Of a DNA stretch of 62,968 bases, positions 1-15,000 are shown in pieces. This DNA is from Streptomyces sp. 35G-GA-8 (GTDB lineage: Bacteria; Actinomycetota; Actinomycetes; Streptomycetales; Streptomycetaceae), in NCBI RefSeq assembly GCF_023534745.1, contig NZ_JAMHJQ010000005.1:262920-325887 (forward strand), read 5' to 3'. A program made the position numbers and the translations under genes. Every line of letters begins with the position of its first letter. Positions within the stretch are counted from its first letter, which is position 1. A model generated the notes under the pieces. The model made no database searches, was not told the DNA's origin, and saw only the letters and a program-made list of their open reading frames with translations.

Positions 1-3000
1 AGCACCGGTCGGCGGCCACACCGTCGCATCGAATCCGGGGTCCGTCACGGTGATGTCGGTGGTCGTCAGAGAGCCGGTGGCGTGCTGGGTCCAGGGTGCG
101 TCCGCCATGTCCTCCGGGCGGGAGTACACCCCCACAGAACGCCGCCCCGACTCATCAGGAACACCCACCGCGACCTGCACCTGAACCGCACCACGCTCCG
201 GAAGAACAAGAGGCGCGGCAAGCGTCAACTCCACCACCCGACCGCAACCAACCTCATCACCAGCCCGAATCACCACCTCAAGCAACGCCGTACCAGGAAC
301 AAGAACCCGACCCATCACCACATGATCAGCCAGCCACGGATGCGACTGAACCGACAGACGACCCGTCACCAACACACCCTGACCAGCGGCCAGTTCGACA
401 GCCGCGCCGAGCAACGGATGCTCGGCCGAACCGAGACCCGCCGCGCGCACGTCCGCCGTACCGCCCAGGGGGCCCGCCGGCCAGAACCACGTGCGCTGGA
501 AGGCGTACGTGGGCAACTCGACCCGCCGCGCCCCGGCCCCCGCGAACAACACCGACCAGTCTGCCGGGACTCCCCGCACATACAGCTGGGCCAGCGCGGC
601 GACGGCCGTCGACTCCTCGGGCCGGTCCTTGCGGAGGATCGGTACGGTGGCCGCTCCGTCCGGTACGGATTCCTGCGCCATGGCCGACAGCACACCGTCC
701 GGCCCCAGCTCCAGGAACGTGGCCACACCCTGCTCGCCGAGTGTCCGCACACCGTCCGCGAAGCGGACCGCCTCGCGGACATGCCGCACCCAGTACTCGG
801 GCGAGCACAGCTCCTCCGCCGACGCCAGACCACCAGTCAGATTCGACACGACCGGAATACACGGAGCCGCAAACGACAACCCCTCCGCAACCGTACGGAA
901 GTCATCCAACATCGGCCGCATCAAAGGCGAATGGAAAGCGTGAGACACGCGCAGACGCGTGGTCTTACGACCCCGCTCCGCCAACTCCGCCGCCACCGCC
1001 AGGACCCCGTCCTCATCACCCGAGACGACCACGGACGCGGGACCATTGATCGCGGCAATCGACACCCCGTCCGACAGCAACGGAAGAACCTCCTCCTCCG
1101 TCGCCTGCACCGCCATCATCGAACCACCCACCGGCAACGCCCGCATCAACGACGCCCGCGCCACCACCAACCCACAGGCATCCTCCAGCGAGAACACCCC
1201 CGCCACATACGCCGCCGCAACCTCACCGATCGAATGACCCGCCACGAAGTCCGGCCGCACACCCCACGACTCCACCAACCGGAACAGCGCCACCTCCACC
1301 GCGAACAACGCCGGCTGAGCAAACCCGGTGTCATTCAGAAGATCCGCATCCTCACCCCACATCACCTCACGCAGCGAGCACCCCAACTCACCGTCCAGCA
1401 AAGCGAGTACGGAATCCAGCGCCTCCGCGAACACCGGGAACCGGCCATACAGCTCACGCCCCATCCCCAACCGCTGACTGCCCTGACCCGAGAACAGCAC
1501 CGCGGTCCTGCCGCCGAGTACCGCCCCCGACACCGCCGAACGGTCCAGGTCACCGGACGCCAAAGCAGTCAGCGCCCGGACCGCGTCCGCAGAGTCACCC
1601 GCCAGCACCACAGCCCGATGATCGAACGTCGAACGGCCCGTCACCAGCGAGAACCCGACATCCACCGGCCGCAGCTCCGGCCGCGACTCGATCGACGACA
1701 GCAACTTGGCCGCCTGGCCGCGCAGCGCCTCGTCAGTCCTGCCCGAGAGCACCCACGGCACCACACCCGGCTCGGTCTTGGGGGCATCCTGGCTGCCCAT
1801 GACGGTTCCCTGGATGACGGTGGTCGGCTGTTCCAGGATGATGTGGGCGTTCGTACCGCTGATCCCGAACGACGAGACACCCGCGCGCCGCACCCGGCCG
1901 ACTTCCGGCCAGGGCGTCTGCTCGGTCAGCAGCTCCACCGCGCCCTCGGACCAGTCCACATGGGACGACGGGGCATCGATGTGCAGCGTCCGGGGCACCA
2001 CACCATGGCGCATCGCCATGATCATCTTGATCACACCCGCCACACCGGCCGCCGCCTGCGTATGACCGATGTTCGACTTCACCGAGCCCAGCAGCAGCGG
2101 ACGCTCCGGGTCACGATCACGGCCGTACTCGGCAAGGAGCGCCTGTGCCTCGATCGGGTCACCGAGCCTGGTCCCCGTACCATGCGCTTCCACCACATCG
2201 ACATCCTCGGCAACGAGTCCTCCGCCGGCGAGCGCCTGACGGATCACCCGCTGCTGCGACGGACCGTTCGGGGCGGTCAAACCGTTGGAGGCGCCGTCCT
2301 GGTTGACGGCCGAGCCACGGACAACCGCCAGGATCTCGTGACCGTTGCGCCGTGCGTCGGACAGCCGCTCAAGCACCAGCATGCCGACACCCTCCGACCA
2401 GCCCACACCGTCCGCCGACTCCGAGAACGCCTTGCAGCGGCCGTCGGGCGACAGTCCGCGCTGGCGCGCGAAGTCCACGAACACCGACGGGGTCGACATC
2501 ACCGTCACACCGCCGGCCAGCGCCAGCGAGCACTCACCGCTGCGCAGCGCCTGCATCGCCCAGTGCATCGCGACGAGCGACGACGAGCACGCCGTGTCCA
2601 CCGTCACCGCCGGACCCTCCAGACCCAGCGTGTACGAGACCCGGCCCGACGCGAGGCTCGGCGAGCTTCCGCTCCCCTGGAAGCCCTCGAACTCCGGACC
2701 GCCCAGGACGGCGCTGTAGTCGTTGTACATCACACCGGCAAAGACGCCGGTCGTACTGCCCTTCAGCGACACCGGGTCGATCCCCGCCCGCTCGATCGCC
2801 TCCCACGATGTCTCCAGCAGCAGCCGCTGCTGCGAGTCCGTCGCCAGCGCCTCACGCGGCGACATACCGAAGAACGCCGGATCGAACTCGCCCGCGTCAT
2901 GCAGGAATCCACCCGAGCGGGTGTACGAGGTGCCCTTGTGGTCGGGGTCCGGGTCGAACAGCCCGTCCACGTCCCAGCCACGGTTCGTCGGGAACGCGGA

Positions 3001-6000
3001 GATCACATCGCTGCCCTCGGTGACCAGCCGCCACAGATCCTCCGGCGAGGCCACCCCGCCCGGGTACCGGCAACTCATGCCCACGACCACGATCGGATCG
3101 TCGGCCACCGCGGCCGTACGCGTGCCGGCCGGCCCAGCCACCGCGGCATCGGACCCCAGCAGTTCGTCGAGAAGATGGTCGACCAGGGTCTCGACCGTCG
3201 GGTAGTCGAAGACCATCGTGGCCGGCAGTCGCAGCCCGGTCACGGTGCTGAGACGGTTGCGGAGTTCGACGGAGGTCAATGAGTCGAAGCCCAGGTCGCG
3301 GAAGGCTCGGCCCGGGTTGACCGCGTTGCCGTCGGCGTGGCCCAGGACCAGGGCGACCTGCCCGCGCACCAGGTCCAACAGCACCTCCTGACGCTCAACG
3401 ACCGTCAGCCTTCCCAGTCGCTCCACGAGACCGGCCGCCGTCGCCGAACCGGCCACCGCAGCAGCACGACGCGACCGCGAACGGATCAACGACCGCAGCA
3501 GAGGCGGAACCTCACCCTGCGCGCGCAGTACCGACAGGTCCAGCCGCACGGGCGCCACCACAACATCGCCAGTGCTCACAGCCGCGTCGAACAGGGCCAC
3601 ACCCTGCTCCACCGACAACGCCGGCACGCCCGCACGAGCCATCCGCTCCGCGTCCGCCTCCGACAACGTCCCCGTCATCCCACCCGACTGGTCCCACGGA
3701 CCCCACGCCAACGACACACCCGGCAGACCCTCATCCCGCCGGAGCTCCATCAACGCGTCCAGGAACGCGTTGCCCGCCGCGTAATTACCCTGACCAGCGC
3801 TCCCGAACAGAGCAGCGATGGAAGAGAACACGACGAAGGCGGAGAGGTCTTGGCCGCGCATCAGTTCATGCAGGTTCCAGGCCGCGTCCGCCTTCGGCCG
3901 CAGGACCTTGTCCAGCCGCTCCGGCGTCAGCGAACCCACCACACCGTCATCCAGCACACCCGCCGCATGCACCACAGCCGACACCCTGTGCCGAGCCAAC
4001 AGCTCCGCCAGCGCGCCACGGTCCGCGACATCGCACGCCTCGATCGACACCTCGGCGCCGCGCTCGGTCAGTTCATCGGTCAGTGCTTCGGCTCCGTCGG
4101 CGGCCAGGCCCCGCCGGCTCACCAGCAGCAGCCGACGCACTCCATGCTCGGCCACCAGATGCCGCGCCACGACCGCGCCCAGACCACCCGTACCACCAGT
4201 GATCAGCACACTGCCATCGCCGTCCCAGACCGGACGCGCCGCAGGCTCAGCCACCGCCGCGCGCACTACACGCCCGGCCAGCACCTGGCCGCCCCGCACG
4301 ATCACCTGCGGCTCGTCCCCGCCCAGCGCCGACAGCGGCAGCACAACCGGCCCGGCCGGATCAAGATCGACCAGACCGAAGCAGCCCGGACTCTCCGACT
4401 GCGCAGACCGAACAAGCCCCCGCACCGCAGCCGCCGCCACGTCGTGGCCTCCAACAGCGCCCCGCGTCACAAAGACGAATCGGCACTCCGCGAACCGCTC
4501 ATCAGCCAACCGCTCCTGAACCTGCCCGAGTACCCGATGTGTCAACGCCCGCACCGAATCGGCCATTCCGGCACCAGGCTCCCCAACCACCGGGATCAGC
4601 ACCACACCCGGCACCAGAGCCCCAGCGACGCCCAACGCAGCCAAGTCCGCGACGAGTTCGAGGTCGGCTCCCGCATCACGCAGGGACTCGGCGAGACCCA
4701 GAGTGTCCTGGCCCGCCACCGCGATCGTCTGCGAAGTGGCGGCAGCCTGAGTGGACACAGGTGTCCAGTCCAGCCGGAACAGGGCGTCCCGCGCCGACGC
4801 GCCCTCATCGCTCAGAGCCTCCGCCGACAGCGCCCGCATCGCCAACGACTCCACCGACGCGACCGGCGCACCCGTCACATCAGCCACCGCGATCGACACC
4901 TCACCATCGACCCCACGAACCAGCCGCACCCGCACCGAAGAAGCCCCCGACGCCTGCAACGACACCCCGCCCCACGAGAACGGGACACCACCACTCCCCC
5001 GATCAACACCATCCACAGACGAATCCACAAACCACGCGGCATGAAGCCCCGCATCCAACAGCGCCGGATGCAGACCGAACCCCTCCACATCACCCTGCGC
5101 GCCCTCCGGGAGACTCACCTCGGCAAAGACCTCGCCGTCCCGACTCCACACGGCCCTCAACCCCTGGAAGACCGGACCATACGCAAACCCCTCAGCAGCC
5201 CGCGCATCATAGAAACCATCCAGATCCACCGGCTCGGCATCCACCGGCGGCCAGACCGACGCATCAAAATCAGACCCGACCCCGACACCATCACCCACCG
5301 CCAGCACACCCGACGCATGCTGCGTCCACGCCGACTCCACCTCACCCTCAGCGCGCGAATGAATCGCGACCGTACGCCGCCCCGACTCATCCGCCACACC
5401 CACCCGCACCTGCGTCTGTACGGCGCCGGAGTCGGGCAGCGTGAGGGGCGCGGCGAGCGTCAGCTCCTCCACGCGGTCGCAGCCGACCTCGTCACCGGCC
5501 CGGACCGCCAGCTCAAGCAGCGCGGTGCCGGGGAGAAGAACGCGGCCCATCACCGCGTGATCGGTCAGCCACGGATGTGTCTGGGCGGAGAGCCGGCCGG
5601 TGAGCACCACGCCCTCGCCCTCGGCCAGCTCCACCACACCGTTGAGCAGCGGATGCCCCGCCGCCACCAGCCCGATCGCCGCCGCGTCATCAGCGCCGCC
5701 CCGCCGACTCCGGGGCCAGAACGCCTGGTGCTCGAAGGCGTACGTCGGCAGATCCACCCGCGACGCCCCGGTACCGGCGAAGAACCCGGCCCAGTCCACA
5801 GCGACCCCACGCACATGCAGCTGGGCCAGCGCGGCGACGGCCGTCGACTCCTCGGGCCGGTCCTTGCGGAGGATCGGTACGGTGGCCGCTCCGTCCGGTA
5901 CGGATTCCTGCGCCATGGCCGACAGCACACCGTCCGGCCCCAACTCCAGGAACGTGCTCACACCCTGCTCGGCCAGCGTCCGCACGCCATCGGCGAAGCG

Positions 6001-9000
6001 GACCGCCTCACGGACATGCCGCACCCAGTACTCCGCCGAGCACAGCTCCTCCCCCGACGCCAGACCACCGGTCAGATTCGACACGACCGGAATACACGGA
6101 ACCGCAAACGACAACCCCTCCGCAACCGTTCGGAAGTCATCCAGCATCGGCCGCATCAGAGGCGAATGGAAAGCGTGAGACACACGCAGACGCGCCGTCT
6201 TACGACCCCGCTCCGCCAGCCGCGCAGCCACCGCAAGAACCCCGTCCTCATCACCCGAGACAACCACGGACGCGGGACCATTGATCGCGGCAATCGACAC
6301 CCCGTCCGACAGCAACGGAAGAACCTCCTCCTCCGTCGCCTGCACCGCCATCATCGAACCACCCACCGGCAACGCCCGCATCAACGACGCCCGCGCCACC
6401 ACCAACCCACAGGCATCCTCCAGCGAGAACACCCCCGCCACATACGCCGCCACAACCTCACCGATCGAATGACCCGCCACGAAGTCCGGCCGCACACCCC
6501 ACGACTCCACCAACCGGAACAGCGCCACCTCGACCGCGAACAACGCGGGCTGAGTGAAACCCGTGTCATTCAGCGACTCGTCGTCCTCACCCCACATCAC
6601 CTCGCGCAGCGAGCACCCCAACTCACCGTCCAGCAGCTCCAGCACCGAGTCCAGCGCCTCCGCGAACACCGGGAACCGGCCATACAACTCACGCCCCATC
6701 CCCAACCGCTGACTGCCCTGACCCGAGAACAGCACCGCCGTCCTCCCACCGACAACCGCCCCCGACACCGCCAAGGCGTCCGGCTCGCCAGAGGCCAAAG
6801 CGGTCAGCGCCCGGACCGCGTCCGCAGAGTCACCCGCCAGCACCACAGCGTTGTTGTCGAAGACCGACCGGCCCGTGGCCAGCGAGTAGCCGACATCCAC
6901 CGGCCGCGGCTGCGGACCGGACTGGACGTGAGAGAGCAGTCGGCCCGCCTGACCGCGCAGCGCCTCCGGCGTCTTGCCGGAGAGCACCCACGGCACCACA
7001 CCCGGCTCCACGGCGGGAGCCTCCGGCCTCGCGACCACCGTTCCCCGGATCACCGTGGCCGGCTGTTCCAGGATGATGTGGGCGTTCGTACCGCTGATCC
7101 CGAACGACGACACAGCCGCTCGCCTAGCGCGGCCGGCCTCCGGCCACTCCACCGGCTCCGTCAGCAGCTCCACCGCGCCCGCCGACCAGTCCACATGCGA
7201 GGACGGAGCGTCCACGTGCAACGTCCGCGGCAGGACTCCATGGCGCATCGCCATGATCATCTTGATCACACCCGCCACACCGGCCGCCGCCTGGGTGTGC
7301 CCGATGTTCGCCTTCACCGAACCGAGAAGCAGCGGACGCTCCGGGTCGCGATCACGGCCGTACGTCGCCAGCAGCGCCTGCGCCTCGATCGGGTCACCCA
7401 GCGTCGTACCCGTACCATGCGCCTCCACCACGTCCACATCGTCCGCCGTCAGCCCCCCACTGGCGAGCGCCTGCCTGATCACCCGCTGCTGCGAAGGACC
7501 GTTCGGCGCCGTCAAACCGTTCGACGCACCGTCCTGGTTGACGGCCGAGCCACGGACCACCGCCAGCACCTGGTGGCCGTTGCGGCGCGCGTCCGACAGC
7601 CGCTCCAGCACCAGCATGCCCACGCCCTCCGACCAGCCCACACCATCGGCCGACTCGGAGAACGCCTTGCACCGGCCGTCGGGCGAGAGCCCTCGCTGCC
7701 GGGAGAAGTCGACGAACACGGTCGGCGTGGACATCACCGTCACACCGCCGGCCAGCGCCAGCGAGCACTCACCGCTGCGCAGCGCCTGCATCGCCCAGTG
7801 CATCGCGACGAGCGACGACGAGCACGCCGTGTCCACCGTCACCGCCGGCCCCTCCAGACCCAGCGTGTACGAGACCCGGCCCGAGGCCAGGCTCGTGCTT
7901 CCGCCTCCCTGGAAGCCCTCGAATTCCGGACCGCCCAAGAGGGTGGTGTAGTCGCTGTACATCACACCGGCGAACACGCCGGTCGTACTGCCCTTCAGCG
8001 ACACCGGGTCGATCCCCGCCCGCTCGATCGCCTCCCAGGACGCTTCGAGCAGCAGCCGCTGCTGCGAGTCGGTCGCCAGCGCCTCACGCGGCGACATTCC
8101 GAAGAACGCCGGGTCGAACTCGTCGGCGGTGTGCAGGAATCCGCCTTCCCGCGTGTACGACGTCCCCATGTGGTCGGGGTCCGGGTCGAACAGCCCGTCC
8201 ACGTCCCAGCCACGATTGGTCGGAAAGCCCGAGATCGCGTCCGCGCCTTCGGTGACCAGTCGCCACAGGTCCTCCGGCGAGGCCACGTCGCCCGGATAGC
8301 GGCAGCTCATGCCCACGACCACGATCGGATCGTCGGCCACCACCGCGGTGCGCGTGGCGGCCGGCACGGCCACCGCGGCTTCGGAGCCCAGCAGTTCATC
8401 GAGCAGATGGTCGACCAGCGTCTGAACCGTCGGATAGTCGAAGGCCATCGTGGCGGGCAGTCGGAGCCCACTGGCGGTGTTGAGCCGGTTACGCAGCTCC
8501 ACCGCCGTGAGTGAGTCGAAGCCCAGTTCGCGGAAGGCCCTGCCCGGGTTGACCGCGTTGCCGTCGGCGTGGCCCAGGACCAGGGCGACCTGCCCACGTA
8601 CGAGGTCCAACAGCACCTCCTGACGCTCAACCACCGTCAGCCCGGCCAGCCGCTCCACCAGCCCCGCCGCCGTAGCCGAACCGGCCACCGCAGCAGCCCG
8701 ACGCGACCGCGAGCGAATCAACGACCGCAGCAACGGCGGAACCTCACCCCGCCCACGCAGCACCGACAGATCCAGCCGCACCGGCGCCACCACCGCATCG
8801 CCGGTCACGAGTGCGGCATCGAACAACGCCACCCCCAACTCCACCGACAGTGCCGGCACGCCCGCACGAGCCATCCGCTCCGCGTCCGCCTCCGACAACG
8901 TCCCCGTCATCCCACCCGACTGGTCCCACGGACCCCAGGCGAGCGACACACCCGGCAGGCCCTCGTCCCTCCGGTGCTCCATCAACGCGTCCAGGAACGC

Positions 9001-12000
9001 GTTACCCGCCGCGTAGTTCCCCTGCCCCGCACTACCGAACAGAGCAGCGGCCGAGGAGAAGACCACAAACGCCGAAAGCTCGTGCTCACGGGTCAGTTCG
9101 TGCAGGTTCCAGGCCGCGTCGGCCTTCGGCCGCAGGACCTTGTCCAGCCGCTCCGGCGTCAGCGATCCCACCACACCGTCGTCCAGCACACCCGCCGCAT
9201 GCACCACGGCCGACACCGTGTGCCCGGCCAGCAGCTCGGCGAGGGCGCCACGGTCCGCGACATCGCAGGCCGCGACCCGGACTTCGGTCCCTTGCAGCTC
9301 CAGCTGGGCGACCAGTTCCTCGGCCCCTTCAGCGGCCAGGCCCCGCCGGCTCACCAGCAGCAGCCGACGCACTCCATGCTCGGCCACCAGATGCCGCGCC
9401 ACGACCGCGCCCAGACCACCCGTACCACCAGTGATCAGCACACTGCCATCGCCATCCCAGGCCAGGTTTGCCGGAAGCCCCGCCCCCGCCGCGCGCACCA
9501 GCCGCCCGGCAAGCACCTCGCCGTCCCGCACGATCACCTGCGGCTCATCCGCGTTCAGCACCGACAGCGGAAGAAGCGGGAGAGTCACCGGCCCGGCCGG
9601 ATCAAGATCGACCAGACCGAAGCAGCCCGGGTTCTCCGACTGCGCCGACCGTACGAGACCCCGCACCGCAGCCGCCGCCACATCAGCGCCACCCACAGCA
9701 CCCCGCGTCACAAAGACGAACCGCGACTCCGCGAACCGCTCATCCGCCAACCGTTCCTGAAGCTGTCCCAGCACCCGACGCGTCAACGCCCGTACCGAAT
9801 CAGCCATATCGGCGCCGGGATCCCCGGCCACCGGAATCAGCACCACACCGGGCACCACGGACGCACCGGCCACCAACCCAGCTGAATCCGCGCTCAGTTC
9901 GGCCTCGGCACCCGCAGCACGCAGCGCCTCCACCAGGCCCAGGCTGTCCTGGCCGAGTACGGCGATTCGCTGCGGAGTGCTGGTGGACGCGGCAGCCACC
10001 GGCAGCCACTCCAGCCGGAACAGCGCGTCCCTCGTCGGCCCACCCTCATCGCTCAGAGCCTCCGCCGACAGCGCGCGCATCGCCAACGACTCCACCGACG
10101 CGACCGGCGCACCCGTCACATCAGCCACCGCGATCGACACCTCACCATCGACCCCACGAACCAGCCGCACCCGCACCGAAGAAGCCCCCGACGCCTGCAA
10201 CGACACCCCGCTCCACGAGAACGGGACCCCACCACCCAGCCGATCCGAGCCATCAACCGACGCACCCACGAACCACGCCGAGTGAAGCCCGGCATCCAGC
10301 AGCGCGGGATGCAGCCCGAACGCCTCCGCCTCTCCCTCGACGCCGTCGGGCAGGCTCACCTCCGCGAAGACCTCGCCGTCCCGGTGCCAGGCCGCCCGCA
10401 GACCCTGGAACACCGGACCGTACGCGAAACCCTCCGCAGCCCGAGCATCGTAGAAACCCTCCAGATCCACCGGCTCAGCACCCACCGGCGGCCACACCGA
10501 CGCATCAAAATCAACACCCGCCCCGGCCCCGGCCCCAGCGCCCACGACCAGCACACCCGTCGCATGCTGCGTCCACGGCGCCTCAACCTCCCCCTCAAGA
10601 CGCGAGTGGATCGCGACCGCACGCCGCCCCGACTCATCCGCCACACCCACCCGCACCTGCGTCTGCACCGCGCCCCGCTCCGGGAGCACCAGCGGCGCGG
10701 CGAGCGTCAGCTCCTCGACCCGGTCGCAGCCGGCCTCGTCACCGGCCCGGACCGCCAGCTCAAGCAGTGCCGTACCCGGTACAAGAATCCGGCCCATCAC
10801 CGCGTGATCAGCCAGCCAGGAGTGCGAGCGCACCGACAGCCGGCCGGTGAGCAGCACGCCCTCGCCCTCGGCAAGCTCCACCACACCGTTGAGCAGCGGA
10901 TGCCCCGCCGCCACCAGCCCGATCGCCGCCGCGTCGGCGCCGCCGCGCATGCCGTCGGGCCAGAACGTCCGGTGTTCGAAGGCGTACGTCGGAACGTCCA
11001 CCCGCGATGCCCCGGTACCGGCGAAGAATCCGGCCCAGTCCACAGCGGCCCCACGCACATGCAGCTGAGCGAGCGCGGTGACGGCCGACAGCTCCTCGGC
11101 GCGGTTCTTACGGAGGACCGGCACCGTGAGGGCGTCGTCCGGTGCCGACTCCCGTGCCATCGCGGAGAGCACGCCGTCCGGCCCCAGCTCCAGGAACGTG
11201 GTCACACCCTGCTCGCCGAGCGTCCGTACCCCGTCCGCGAAGCGCACGGCCTCCCTGACATGCCGTACCCAGTACTCGGCCGAGCACAGCTCCTCCGCCG
11301 ACGCCAGGCCACCCGTCAGGTTCGACACCACCGCGATGCGCGGCGCCTCGTACGACAACCCCTCGGCCACCGCCCGGAACCCGTCCAGCATCGGGTCCAT
11401 CAGCGGCGAGTGGAACGCGTGCGACACCCGCAGCCAGGTGGCCTTGCGGCCCTGCTCCTCCAGGCGCGCGGCGACCTCCAGGACCACGTCCTCGTGGCCG
11501 GAGATCACCACCGACGAGGGGCCGTTGACGGCGGCGACCGACACCTGGTCCGCTCGCTCGAACAGCAGCGGAAGGACCTCGTCCTCCGTCGCCCGCACCG
11601 CGACCATCGCACCACCGTCCGGCAGCGCCCCCATCAGCCGCGCCCGCGCCACCACCAACGCGCACGCGTCCTCCAGCGAGAACACCCCCGCCACGTACGC
11701 CGCCGCAACCTCACCGATCGAATGACCCGCCACGAACTCGGGCCGCACACCCCACGACTCCACCAGCCGGAACAACGCCACCTCCACCGCGAACAACGCC
11801 GGCTGAGTGAACGCCGTGTCATTCAGCAGCCCGTCGTCCTCACCCCACATCACCGCACGCAGGTCACGGCCCAACTCACCGTCCAGCAGCGCCAGTACGG
11901 AATCCAGCGCCTCCGCGAACACCGGGAACCGGCCGTACAGCTCGCGCCCCATCCCCAGCCGCTGCGAACCCTGCCCCGAGAACAGCACCGCCGTCCTCCC

Positions 12001-15000
12001 ACCGACAACCGCACCCGACACCGCCAAGGCGTCCGGCTCGCCGACCGCCAGGCCCGCCAGCGCGCGCACCGTCTCCGCGCGCTCGCCGGCCGACACCACC
12101 GCGCGGTGGTCGAACTTCGACCGGCCCGTCGCCAGCGAGAACCCGATGTCCACCGGCCGCAGTTCGGGCCGCGCCTGGATGTAGGAGAGCAGTCGGCCCG
12201 CCTGACCGCGCAGCGCCTCCGGCGTCTTGCCGGAGAGCACCCACGGCACCACACCCGGCTCCACGACAGGAGCCTCCGGCCCTGCGACCACCGTTCCCTG
12301 AAGCACCGTTACCGGCTGCTCCAGGATGACGTGGGCGTTCGTCCCACTGATACCGAACGACGAGACCCCCGCCCGGCGCGCACGACCGGCCTCCGGCCAC
12401 TCCACCGGCTCCGTCAGCAACTCCACCGCGCCCGCCGACCAGTCGACATGCGACGACGGCTCGGTCACGTTCAGCGTCCGGGGCAGCACTCCGTGGTGCA
12501 TCGCCATGATCATCTTGATCACACCTGCGGCGCCCGCGGCGGCCTGGGTGTGTCCCAGGTTCGACTTCACCGAGCCGAGCAGCAGCGGACGCTCCGGGTC
12601 GCGGTCGCGCCCGTACGTGGCCAGCAGCGCCTGCGCCTCGATCGGGTCACCCAGCGTCGTACCCGTACCGTGCGCCTCCACCACGTCCACATCGGCCGGC
12701 GACAGTCCACCGCTCGCGAGCGCCTGACGGATCACTCGCTGCTGCGAAGGACCGTTCGGCGCCGTCAAACCGTTCGACGCGCCGTCCTGGTTGACGGCCG
12801 AGCCACGGACCACCGCCAGGATCTCGTGACCGTTGCGCCGTGCGTCGGACTGCCGCTCAAGGAGGAGCATGCCGATGCCCTCGGACCAGCCGACGCCGTC
12901 GGCCGACTCGGAGAACGGCTTGGACCGGCCGTCGGGGGCCAGGCCCCGCTGCCGGGAGAACTCCACGAAGGTGTCCGGGATCGACATCACGGTCACACCG
13001 CCGGCCAGCGCCAGCGAGCACTCACCGCTCCGCAGCGCCTGCGCGGCCAGATGCATCGCCACCAGTGACGACGAGCACGCCGTGTCCACCGTGACGGCGG
13101 GGCCCTCGAATCCGAAGGTGTACGAGACCCGGCCCGAGGCCACGCTCAGCGCGCTGCCCTGGCCCTGGAAGCCTTCGAACTCCTTGCCGCTCAGGGCCGT
13201 GTTGTAGCCGCCGTACATCACACCGGCGAACACCCCGGTCTGGCTGTCGCGCAGTGACACCGGGTCGATGCCGGCCCGCTCGATCGCCTCCCACGATGTC
13301 TCCAGCAGCAGCCGCTGCTGCGAGTCCGTCGCCATCGCCTCGCGGGGCGACATCCCGAAGAACGCCGGGTCGAACTCGCCCGCGTCATGCAGGAATCCAC
13401 CCTGCCGCGTGTACGAGGTGCCCATGTGCTCCGGGTCGGGGTTGTAGAGCGCGTCGACGTCCCAGCCACGGTTCACCGGGAAGTCGGAGACGACATCGGC
13501 GCCCTCGGTGACCACCCGCCACAGATCCTCCGGCGACCCGATGCCGCCGGGGAAGCGGCAGCTCATGCCGACGACCACGACCGGGTCGTCGTCGAGCAGG
13601 GCCCGGGAGAGTTCCGGCGTCGCGGCGTCGGTGGCCATGTCCGCGTCGGGGCCGACCAGTTCGTCGAGCAGATGCTCGGCCAGTGCCTCGACGGTCGGGT
13701 AGTCGAAGACCATCGTGGCGGGCAGCCGCAGTCCGGTCGCCGTGTTGAGCCGGTTGCGCAGCTCCACCGCCGTCAGTGAGTCGAAGCCCAGATCGCGGAA
13801 GGCCCGCGCCGGGTCGACGCCGTCGCCGCTCGCGTGGCCGAGCACCAGCGCCGCCTGGCCGCGTACGAGCGTGAGCAGTGTTTCGTGCCGTTCAGCGCGC
13901 TCCAGCCCGGCGAGGCGCTCGGCGAGTCCGGCGTCCGTGCGCGCTCCGGGCCCCGCGACCGCCGTGCGCCGGGCAGTGGTCCGGACGAGTCCCCGCAGCA
14001 GCGGCGGGACGGCGTCCCGCGCGCGGAACACCGACAGGTCGAGCCGTACGGGTGCCACGGCCGCCTGGCCGGTGGCGAGCGCGGCGTCGAAGAGCGACAC
14101 GCCCTGGTCGACCGAGAGCAGGGGCATGCCCGCCTCGGCGGCGCGGCGCAGATCGGCCTCCCCGAGGCCGCTCGTCATGCCCGCGCCCTGGTTCCAGGCA
14201 CCCCAGGCGAGTGAGACTCCCGGCAGGCCCGCCGCCTGGCGGTGCCCGGCGAGCGCGTCCAGGAAGGCGTTGCCCGCCGCGTAGTTGCCCTGCCCCGCGC
14301 CGCCGATCACACCGGAGACCGAGGAGAAGACCACGAACGCGGCCAGATCGAGATCCCGGGTCAGCTCGTGCAGATGCCAGGCCGCGTCGGCCTTGGGACG
14401 CAGCACCCGGGCCAGTCGTTCGGGGGTCAGTGAACCGATGATGCCGTCGTCCAGGACACCGGCCGTGTGGACGACCGCCGTCAGCGGGCGCTCCTCCGGG
14501 ATCGCGCTCAGCAGCCCCGCCAGGGCGTCGCGGTCCGCGACATCACACGCCTCGACGGACACCTCGGCGCCCTGTGCCGTCAGTTCGGCGACAAGCTCCG
14601 TGGCTCCCTCGGCGGAGAGCCCGCGCCTGCTGGTGAGCACCAAGCGCCGTACGCCGTGTTCGGCCACCAGGTGCCGGGCCAGCACGCCGCCCAGGCCGCC
14701 CGTGCCACCGGTGATCAGGACCGTGCCCTCGGTGTCCCAGACCCGGGGCATGGTGAGCACGATCTTGCCGACATGCCTGGCCATGCTCATGAAGCGGAAC
14801 GCGTCGCGCGCCCGCCGTACGTCCCACGACCGCACCGGCAGCGGCTCCAGCGCACCCTGCTGGAACAGGTCCATGACGGCGACCAGCATCCGCTGGATAC
14901 CGTCCGGCTCCACCCAGCCGAGGTCGAAGGCCTGGTAGTCCAGACCCTCGGGCAGCTCGCCGGCATCCCGGATGTCGGTCTTGCCCATCTCCAGGAACCG

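Noticed and set aside
3337-8514. Plus-strand open frame of 1725 codons opposite the nysC-type gene
   Set aside because: It is an antisense shadow of high-GC PKS coding sequence. The minus strand carries clear KS, AT, DH, KR and ACP motifs throughout, while the plus-strand translation is rich in Arg, His and Gln with no domain motif.
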